Below are positions 16,670 to 23,095 of a DNA stretch of 64,000 nt, in pieces. The translations under genes and the position numbers were made by a program. The stretch is from Vibrio sp. UBA2441 (GTDB lineage: Bacteria; Pseudomonadota; Gammaproteobacteria; Enterobacterales; Vibrionaceae). Every line of letters starts with the position of its first letter. Positions within the stretch are counted from its first letter, which is position 1. Below the pieces are notes generated by a model, which was not told where the DNA came from, did not search any database, and was given only the letters and a program-made list of their open reading frames with translations. The stretch lies in contig DDQN01000056.1 in NCBI GenBank assembly GCA_002342685.1, positions 47,152 through 111,151 of the forward strand, given 5' to 3'.

Positions 16670-17907
16670 CAGAGCTTCCCTTTGACCGCATATATAGGGT
16701 CTAGTAGCCACTCTAGCAAGCTACGCTTTTCGAGAATAATATCGGCATCCGCTATCATGCCCACTTTAAGTGGGAAGGCTTTACCGTAGGCTTTGATAGA
16801 TTGCTGGTTCAGGGATGCCCTTACCCGATACATCGCTTGGTCTATTTGAATTGGTAGTATCTTCTCTGCAGGAAGAATAAGAGATTTATCAATATTGGAT
16901 ATCTCACCAACGACTAATCCAAATTTTTGATAGGGAAACGCATCAAACCGGATATTAACCTTATCACCTACTTGCACAAACCCAGCCGAACGGCTAGGCA
17001 ATAACAGTTCAATTTCTAATGGAGAGTCGATAGCAATGATACTAAGCAGAGGCGCGTTGATATCAACTCTTGAACCAACCGTTGGTTGAATAGTGGTGAC
17101 AATGCCTGTCTCTGGCGCTTTTTTAATAAATTCATACTGGTTTTTTAATTCGGCTAACTGCGCGGCTAATTCGGAAATCTGACGCTTAATGGCTGACTGT
17201 TTTAAAATTTTTTGCTCTGGATAAATAAGGCGCTCAGACTCTAATTCCGATATTTGGATTTGAATGGTAACCAGCTCTTTTTCTAAGCGGTCGCTAGATT
17301 CAAGATCATCTAAGTATTCACCCTGCAATAGGTCGAATTGATTAGATGAAAGGTAACCCTTGTCATATAAGCGCTTGTTATTGGTTATTTGCCTTTTTTT
17401 AAGCGCCAATTTTCTCAATCTTGTCTTTTGGGCTTTCTCAATAACTTTTAAGCTTTGATATAGCTGAGTGAGTTGGCGTGTAATACTGAGCAGATCTTTT
17501 TCATACATCAGTGTGGTAGCATCATATTCTTGGTTGAGGGTATCTATTTGAGTAGATAGCTCTTTTGCCAAAGCAACGGATAATTCAACCCCAGAGGAAA
17601 GGCTTTGGCTATTTTTAATCTTAACAAGGTTATCGCCCTGCATTACTTTGTCACCCTCTTTAACGTACAAGTACTCTATTACTCCAGTTCGGTTTGAATA
17701 CACTTTCATTACCCCTTTTTCTGGAATGAGATAACCTTTAACCGTTTCTTTTCTGGAGTAGTGAGCTTGGGTTAAATAAAAAGAGAGCAATAAATAGACA
17801 ACGAATACTACAATGCATATTACGTAGATAGACAATGGTTGAGTCATAATTACTCTGCCTAACATTCTTTGCTCTTTTGCCTTTATAACCTCCTTTCTAA
17901 ACAACAA
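16669..17907 (-). CDS. HlyD/CvaA-type membrane fusion protein
   Basis: Periplasmic adaptor of a type I secretion system, 412 residues. It has one N-terminal membrane helix (about 25-45), a biotinyl-lipoyl-like segment (about 62-100), a long coiled coil (about 110-255) and a beta-barrel C-terminal part. The opening LFRKEVIKAKEQRMLG and the block YSRKETVKGYLIPEKG are typical of CvaA-like partners of C39 exporters. The start is a TTG at 17907 behind GAGAGG with 6-base spacing; an adjacent TTG is also possible. It is the first gene of the export operon and is divergent from the rSAM gene. The outer-membrane partner is not encoded here; a chromosomal TolC probably serves. Confidence 0.92.
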   Translation of the reverse strand: MLFRKEVIKAKEQRMLGRVIMTQPLSIYVICIVVFVVYLLLSFYLTQAHYSRKETVKGYLIPEKGVMKVYSNRTGVIEYLYVKEGDKVMQGDNLVKIKNSQSLSSGVELSVALAKELSTQIDTLNQEYDATTLMYEKDLLSITRQLTQLYQSLKVIEKAQKTRLRKLALKKRQITNNKRLYDKGYLSSNQFDLLQGEYLDDLESSDRLEKELVTIQIQISELESERLIYPEQKILKQSAIKRQISELAAQLAELKNQYEFIKKAPETGIVTTIQPTVGSRVDINAPLLSIIAIDSPLEIELLLPSRSAGFVQVGDKVNIRFDAFPYQKFGLVVGEISNIDKSLILPAEKILPIQIDQAMYRVRASLNQQSIKAYGKAFPLKVGMIADADIILEKRSLLEWLLDPIYAVKGKL

Positions 17908-18426
17908 AATAAACCTCTCATATGTATCAACACAAAAGCATTCATTAAATTAATTATATTTTTCCATACTAAAAACCTAAAATTTCAAAAAAGTGAGAAA
18001 ATCATTATTAATTAAACCTCTGAATGTTCGATGTAGTGCTTAGCTCTATAATCAAGTACGATATAATTATCTGTTGAAGTGAAAAATGAAGAGATCTCAT
18101 ACCAACCTCCATAAACAAAATTAATAATAACTTAATTATCACTCAACAATAATCTTATAAAAATATTATTGAATAAAACTCACAAACAGACTGGCACTAT
18201 ATTATTACTTACAATACGAAGAGTGATATGACTCGATAAAAAGCAGAAGAAATCTAGATATTTATTGATTCTCCTACTTGCTAGGCGTCTACTAAACAGA
18301 TATAAGCACTTGCATTTATCAAATCCAACTCATACCATACTTAATAAAAACATGGACTTAATAACTATAAAAATAGAATAATCACGTTATATATAGAATA
18401 TCTACTAATTGGCGAGGTTCTCAAAT
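17908..18426. other. AT-rich divergent control region of the RiPP locus
   Basis: About 520 bases between the two arms of the cluster. I read both strands for extra precursor-like ORFs and found none longer than about 11 codons. The region should hold the promoters for both arms; it is too AT-rich for me to pick -10/-35 pairs with confidence. No inverted repeat matching a known regulator was seen. Confidence 0.5.
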
Positions 18427-19611
18427 ATGCAAAAAATTGGATTTATTAACCAGTTACAGATCATATACAAATTAGTTGATACATGTAACCTTTCATGCAC
18501 TTACTGTTACTACTTCAATGGTGATAGTTATACAGGACACGAAAATAGACCCAATTATGCCCCGTTAAGTACCTCGGAAAAATTAGCACATAGAATTTCC
18601 GAATTAAATGAAAGATATGACATACACAATTTGAGCATCGTTCTTCATGGTGGTGAGCCGCTGATGATGAATAAAAACCAATTCAAGAAACATATAGAAC
18701 TACTAAGAAAAAAATTAGGTGAAATTGAGATAAACCTACAGACTAATGGTATATTATTTAGCAAAAAATGGTGTGAAATAATTAACGACTGCGATATAAC
18801 TGTTGGTGTTAGTCTTGATGGACCAAAAGAATTAAATGATACAAATAGAATCACCGCTTCAGGTAAAGGTACTTACTATAAAACAATAGAAGGGTTAAAT
18901 ATTGCTCGAAAGTATCTAAATCAAGATAGAATTGGAACAATTTCAGTCATTAATCACAAATTTGATTATGAATATATATGTAATCACTTCTCTAATAAAC
19001 TTAATTTATTCGAAATAGCCTTGTTAGTTCCGGACAGAACTAACAATATAGCCTTAACAAAAAATGAGCATTTGGGTTATACCAAAGCCTTAATAGATGC
19101 ATTCAACTTTCATGTTAACAATCCTAAAGTAAACATTAGAGAAATAAATTCATTATTGGATAACTTTCAAAAATACGAAATTAACAACTTAGACATGTAT
19201 TGTAATGAACATTATATTGAAAATAACATAATAGGGAATGAAGTTATTACAATTCACACTAACGGCGACATTAACTATTACGATTTAGTTTATCCTGAAA
19301 TCATGTTAAATAAATTTAATCTAGTAAATAGAAGCCAGAACATTCAAGACATAAGCCTAGACAACTTCATGTTTTCTGATGAAATTAAAATAGCTAGAGA
19401 TGCTAGCAAAGAAATAGCATCTTGTTGTAAAGAGTGTAAATATTCTCATCTGTGTTATCAAAATGCCCCTTCTTATAGAGCCACTTCAGAAGGATACAAC
19501 TCTAAATCAGTTTACTGTGAGGTATATGTCGATTTTTATAATTTTGTTTTAAACTGGTTAATATCCAACGGCTATCCTAAAGAATTATTATTTAGCTCAT
19601 TTAAGAGCTAA
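18427..19611 (+). CDS. Radical SAM/SPASM peptide maturase
   Basis: A 394-residue radical SAM enzyme. The CX3CX2C cluster motif is CNLSCTYC (20-27), followed by HGGEP (74-78), LQTNG (104-108) and SLDGP (129-133). The C-terminal SPASM region has Cys333/334, Cys337, Cys343 and Cys364, with an earlier Cys259, which would hold auxiliary Fe-S clusters. The layout resembles maturases that build cyclophane or other carbon-carbon links in RiPP precursors (XyeB/FxsB/DarE-like); the exact subfamily is not certain. I start at the ATG at 18427, after GGCGAGG; a TTG at 18409 has no support. It is visibly AT-rich compared with the flanking core genes. The precursor follows 52 bases downstream. Confidence 0.9.
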   Translation: MQKIGFINQLQIIYKLVDTCNLSCTYCYYFNGDSYTGHENRPNYAPLSTSEKLAHRISELNERYDIHNLSIVLHGGEPLMMNKNQFKKHIELLRKKLGEIEINLQTNGILFSKKWCEIINDCDITVGVSLDGPKELNDTNRITASGKGTYYKTIEGLNIARKYLNQDRIGTISVINHKFDYEYICNHFSNKLNLFEIALLVPDRTNNIALTKNEHLGYTKALIDAFNFHVNNPKVNIREINSLLDNFQKYEINNLDMYCNEHYIENNIIGNEVITIHTNGDINYYDLVYPEIMLNKFNLVNRSQNIQDISLDNFMFSDEIKIARDASKEIASCCKECKYSHLCYQNAPSYRATSEGYNSKSVYCEVYVDFYNFVLNWLISNGYPKELLFSSFKS

Positions 19612-19616
19612 TACAC

Positions 19617-19646
19617 TTGCGAACAATTCGCATACCTTTATATAAA
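19617..19646 (+). promoter_or_regulatory. Possible own promoter of the precursor gene
   Basis: TTGCGA (19617-19622), an 18-base spacer and TATAAA (19641-19646) fall between the rSAM stop and the precursor start. A short perfect hairpin TGCGAA-CAA-TTCGCA (19618-19632) overlaps it and could instead be an RNA processing or stability element. AT-rich context makes chance matches likely. Confidence 0.35.
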
Positions 19647-19663
19647 ATGCAATAGGGATAATT

Positions 19664-19825
19664 ATGAATAAAATAGTTTCAGAACTTTTAACAGAAAAGA
19701 AGAAAACGTCTATTGGTGTACAATTGACAAACGATGAAGCAAGCAAAGTGAATGGAGGGTATAGTCACCAAGAGCATGCGCGACAAATGTCTCATGCTCG
19801 TATGAACAACCCTCGTCCTTGGTAA
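19664..19825 (+). CDS. RiPP precursor peptide with double-glycine leader
   Basis: A 53-residue peptide, too short for many gene callers. The leader (1-32) is charged and ends LTNDEASKVNGG (21-32), which fits the double-glycine leader pattern L(S/T)xxExxxVxGG read by C39 peptidases. The core (33-53) starts YSHQE, contains the repeated hexad HARQMS-HARMNN (38-49) and ends PRPW; it has no Cys, Ser-rich or Thr-rich stretches. The His-Ala-Arg repeats (38-40 and 44-46) and Tyr33-Ser-His35 resemble the aromatic-X-X triplets that rSAM/SPASM enzymes join into three-residue cyclophanes; that chemistry is an inference. TAGGG sits 6 bases before the ATG. It lies between the maturase and the metallopeptidase and is followed by a terminator. 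Confidence 0.85.
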   Translation: MNKIVSELLTEKKKTSIGVQLTNDEASKVNGGYSHQEHARQMSHARMNNPRPW

Positions 19826-19832
19826 TTTATAT

Positions 19833-19855
19833 AAAAGGGGTTTACTCCCCTTTTT
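19833..19855 (+). terminator. Terminator directly after the precursor gene
   Basis: AAAAGGGG (19833-19840) pairs with CCCCTTTT (19847-19854), six-base loop, T-run to 19855. It lies only 8 bases after the precursor stop and 8 bases before the next ATG, so it probably limits read-through into the metallopeptidase gene. Confidence 0.75.
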
Positions 19856-19862
19856 ATTTCAA

Positions 19863-20651
19863 ATGAATAACCTTAAGAACTATATTATTATCACACTTAT
19901 TGCACTTATTGCACTTATTGCAACTCTATATTTAATTTCGTTTTTTTCAACATCTCAGCCAGTATTTGAAGGAAGTTGCGAAAAGCAATACTTATACAAG
20001 ACAGGAATTAATTTTATTGTTCCTAATTCAACTTTTAGCATAATGAGCGCAGAGGAAATATCGCTAAAGTTAATTGATTTTATTTCATACAGTAATAACG
20101 TATTAAGTAACTCTTGTATTCCGTTGTCTAGATTTATCAAGAGTATTAACTTCATTGATGACAGCCGATTTTTTCCACTTGATATTTATGCACTGCGTTC
20201 TTGGTTAGAACATTCCAATAGCTCATACTTTCCAAATAAAAAGACCAACTATACAGTTGTCTTATATAGTTCAGATTCGACATCTCTTAAGGACACTTGT
20301 GGAGAAGCTGATATGTATAATCGTAACTTTGTAATGGTGTCAATAGATTGTCCCCGTTATGTTTTAGAACATGAACTTGGTCATACTATGTTAGCTCAAC
20401 ACCCTAAAACTCAGTTTTTAACTGAAAATAACCTTAAAGAATCGACGTACTTATTGGAAGGAACTTTTAATAAGTATTCTTTTGGGTTTACTTGTGCAAA
20501 ACATGGCAGCATCATGACATATGAGCCTGAGTATTTAAGAGTTCCTATTTATTCTTCACCTTTAATTATATTTAAAGGTGAACATTGTGGTAAACAAGAT
20601 GAAGCAGACAATCGACGTCAAGTTTTAAATTGGATTAAAGAGAGTTTCTAG
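19863..20651 (+). CDS. Membrane-anchored metzincin-like zinc metallopeptidase
   Basis: A 262-residue protein with one N-terminal membrane helix (about 7-28) and the rest outside the cytoplasm. The zinc site HELGHTMLAQH (170-180) fits HExxHxxxxxH, and SIMTY (216-220) is a Met-turn; together these mark the metzincin clan, although the usual Gly of HExxHxxGxxH is Leu177 here. Six cysteines (39, 85, 146, 163, 211, 242) suggest three disulfides. It could trim the exported peptide, cut a target or protect the producer; none of these is shown. The ATG has no Shine-Dalgarno sequence and follows a terminator, so expression is probably low. No closer family assignment is offered. Confidence 0.78.
   Translation: MNNLKNYIIITLIALIALIATLYLISFFSTSQPVFEGSCEKQYLYKTGINFIVPNSTFSIMSAEEISLKLIDFISYSNNVLSNSCIPLSRFIKSINFIDDSRFFPLDIYALRSWLEHSNSSYFPNKKTNYTVVLYSSDSTSLKDTCGEADMYNRNFVMVSIDCPRYVLEHELGHTMLAQHPKTQFLTENNLKESTYLLEGTFNKYSFGFTCAKHGSIMTYEPEYLRVPIYSSPLIIFKGEHCGKQDEADNRRQVLNWIKESF
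19894..19920 (+). repeat. Three tandem copies of CACTTATTG inside the metallopeptidase gene
   Basis: Perfect 9-base repeats at 19894-19902, 19903-19911 and 19912-19920. They encode repeated Leu-Ile-Ala in the membrane anchor, so slippage would change helix length by three residues without a frameshift. Confidence 0.85.
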
Positions 20652-20724
20652 TATTCATTGCACAATTATCAGGTGATTTAATAGGTGGAAGTATTGATTG
20701 GTTACCGTATTATTGGGGGATATG

Positions 20725-20760
20725 AAAAGCTGGCAACCAAAATCGAGTTGCCAGCTTTTT
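20725..20760. terminator. Bidirectional terminator between the metallopeptidase gene and thrC
   Basis: Perfect 13-bp stem AAAAGCTGGCAAC (20725-20737) with GTTGCCAGCTTTT (20747-20759), 9-base loop, followed by T. The A-run gives a U-tract for thrC on the minus strand. Confidence 0.88.
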
Positions 20761-20840
20761 CTGTGCTTGAAATATAATTAAATACCCTGCACTTATTCTT
20801 TTCTTTGTCACGAGAAGCCTAGCTCCCGAGCACCGAAATG

Positions 20841-22124
20841 TTACTTATGAGCCTTTCTCAACACTGCTTTAAGTGCTTCAAAATCCGCATCTTGCTCTTC
20901 AGATAAGTTTTCCATTGCCGCATGTTTAGCCAGAGGCGCAGGAACGTCAATATCAGTGCCCAGGATTTCATCAACCACTTCTTTAAACTTGGCAGGATGT
21001 GCGGTACAAAGGAACAGACCGGTTTCACCTTCCTGAAGTTGCTCATTCAGGCTACGGTATGCAATCGCACCATGTGGTTCACACAGGTAGCCAAGGTCAT
21101 TAAGTTCTTTCACTGATTCGGCGCTTTGCTCGTCAGTAACCACACCTTTACCCAGTGTATCTAAACCCCAACCTTTAATACGGCACAGCTCTTCGATACG
21201 AGGCCAGTTGTTTGGCTGACTAACATCCATTGCGTTCGATGTCGTTGCAATTGTCGGTTTAGGCTGCCATTCACCCGTTTCCAGATAACGAGGAACCGTA
21301 TCGTTTACGTTGGTCGCTGCAATAAAGCGTTTCACTGGCAGGCCTAACGCTTTAGCCAAAAGACCAGCAGTCAAGTTGCCAAAGTTGCCACTTGGCACTG
21401 AAATCACTAAGTTTTCACGCTCTGCTTTACTCATTTGAGAAGCGGCTTCGAAGTAATAGCAGATCTGAGCCATCAGACGGCTGATATTGATAGAGTTAGC
21501 GGAGTTCAGACCAACTTCTTCTCTTAGAGCCTGATCATCAAACGACTGCTTAACTAAGGATTGGCATGCATCGAAATCACCATGGATTGCAACCGTATGG
21601 ATATTCTTACCAAGCGTACAGAATAGTTTTTCCTGTAGAGGACTGATCTTGCCTTTAGGGTAAAGAATAACTACGTTGATATCTTCCATGCCGTAAAATG
21701 CATGAGCTACCGCAGCTCCCGTATCGCCCGACGTTGCTGTAAGGATGGTGATCTTACCGCCATCCGATACCGCAGCCAGAGACTGAGCCATAAAACGGCC
21801 ACCAAAATCTTTAAATGCCAGCGTTGGGCCATGGAAAAGTTCTAGCGCATATACGCCATCTTTAACAGACTTAATCGGTGCAGGGAATTGAAACGCATTT
21901 CCAACCAGCTCATTTACTTTTTCTTTTGAAAGTTCATCACCAATTAAAGCAGATAAGATCTTACTGCTGCGAGAAACAAAGTCTTCTGCAAGCAAAGCGT
22001 CAACGTTTTCAAACTTAGGCAGTTCTGATGGAAAAAATAGGCCTTGGTTACGACCTAACCCTTGGCGCACAGCTTGGCCAAAAGATACTTGTTCGTCATT
22101 TTCTTTGATGTTGTACAGCTTCAT
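20841..22124 (-). CDS. thrC: Threonine synthase
   Basis: PLP-dependent enzyme of 427 residues that converts O-phosphohomoserine to threonine, the last step of the pathway. The PLP lysine lies in GPTLAFKDFGGRF (about 99-111), and TATSGDTGAAVAHAF (about 129-143) is the phosphate-binding region. SVPSGNFGNLTAGLLAK (about 243-259) is also characteristic. Its ATG overlaps the thrB stop by four bases (ATGA), so translation is coupled. Last gene of the thrABC operon. Confidence 0.97.
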   Translation of the reverse strand: MKLYNIKENDEQVSFGQAVRQGLGRNQGLFFPSELPKFENVDALLAEDFVSRSSKILSALIGDELSKEKVNELVGNAFQFPAPIKSVKDGVYALELFHGPTLAFKDFGGRFMAQSLAAVSDGGKITILTATSGDTGAAVAHAFYGMEDINVVILYPKGKISPLQEKLFCTLGKNIHTVAIHGDFDACQSLVKQSFDDQALREEVGLNSANSINISRLMAQICYYFEAASQMSKAERENLVISVPSGNFGNLTAGLLAKALGLPVKRFIAATNVNDTVPRYLETGEWQPKPTIATTSNAMDVSQPNNWPRIEELCRIKGWGLDTLGKGVVTDEQSAESVKELNDLGYLCEPHGAIAYRSLNEQLQEGETGLFLCTAHPAKFKEVVDEILGTDIDVPAPLAKHAAMENLSEEQDADFEALKAVLRKAHK

Positions 22125-23092
22125 AGCTCACTTCCTGTTACTTTCGAACCTTGCTTGTCCAGACGGCAAACATGAACGAATCCTTCTTCATTTTGTATGT
22201 AATTTTGTTCTAACCAGCGAGAAACTCGCTCAGCGACATCTTTTTCTTTGCATATACTAAATAGCGTTGGGCCAGAACCGGAAATTCCCGTAGCTAAAGC
22301 GCCGGCAGATGAAGCATACTCTCTGGCTTCAGTAAAACCTGGCAATAGTTTCGCACGATATGGTTCAGCAATCACGTCTTTGATCAATTTGGCCGCTAAT
22401 TCAGGCTGCCCTGAATGGCATGAGTGAATAAAGCCTGCTAAGTGGCGACCATGAGTAATCACGTCTTGACGACGATATTGAGATGGTAATATTTCTCGCG
22501 CTTCCGCAGTAGATACCTTTATACCCGGATAAGCCATTACCCAGTACCACTCATCAAAGCAAGGCACTTCCTGGCTGATGATGCCCAGCTCCTCCAGCAT
22601 CAGCTGCAGCCCACCCAAATAACAGGGAGCGACATTATCGTAGTGGATACCGCCTGAAATTTTTCCTTCCATCTCACCCATCAGGGCTAACAACTCCATC
22701 TCATTGAGTGGCTGTTCATGGAATCGATTTAACGCATCTAACGCGGCAACAATTGAGCAAGCACTAGATCCCAAACCAGAACCAATTGGCATGTTCTTCT
22801 CTAATGTCATTTGCAACGGTTTAAGTGTTATGCGTTTTTTTGCCAGCTCACGCGCAAATACCACCCAGCAGTCATAAACGATGTTCTCTTTAGGCTCCGT
22901 TGGAAGCTTGCTGACAAAGTTACCCGCTGTTTTCAATTCGAATGCACTTTCACCCGATGTGACTAATACTCGGTCACCGAGAAGGGTTCCATCAATAGGC
23001 GATACCGCAGCACCAAGCACATCAAAGCCAACGCTCACATTACCTATAGAAGCAGGTGCGTATACCACAACACCCATATCCGATGAACTCAT
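22121..23092 (-). CDS. thrB: Homoserine kinase
   Basis: GHMP-family kinase of 323 residues that phosphorylates homoserine with ATP. The substrate region APASIGNVSVGFDVLGAAV (13-31) and the ATP loop PIGSGLGSSACSIVAALDA (about 101-119) are clear, and ATGISGSGPTLF near residue 267 is GHMP motif 3. TTAGGAG precedes the ATG at 23092; a second Met at residue 6 is possible but less well placed. The gene begins three bases after the thrA stop. Confidence 0.97.
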   Translation of the reverse strand: MSSSDMGVVVYAPASIGNVSVGFDVLGAAVSPIDGTLLGDRVLVTSGESAFELKTAGNFVSKLPTEPKENIVYDCWVVFARELAKKRITLKPLQMTLEKNMPIGSGLGSSACSIVAALDALNRFHEQPLNEMELLALMGEMEGKISGGIHYDNVAPCYLGGLQLMLEELGIISQEVPCFDEWYWVMAYPGIKVSTAEAREILPSQYRRQDVITHGRHLAGFIHSCHSGQPELAAKLIKDVIAEPYRAKLLPGFTEAREYASSAGALATGISGSGPTLFSICKEKDVAERVSRWLEQNYIQNEEGFVHVCRLDKQGSKVTGSEL

Positions 23093-23095
23093 TGG

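Noticed and set aside
18409..18426. Upstream TTG start for the rSAM gene
   Set aside because: GGCGAGG lies after the TTG and correctly before the ATG at 18427.
17908..18426. A second RiPP precursor in the divergent region
   Set aside because: Both strands were read; the longest frames are about 11 codons and none has a double-glycine leader.
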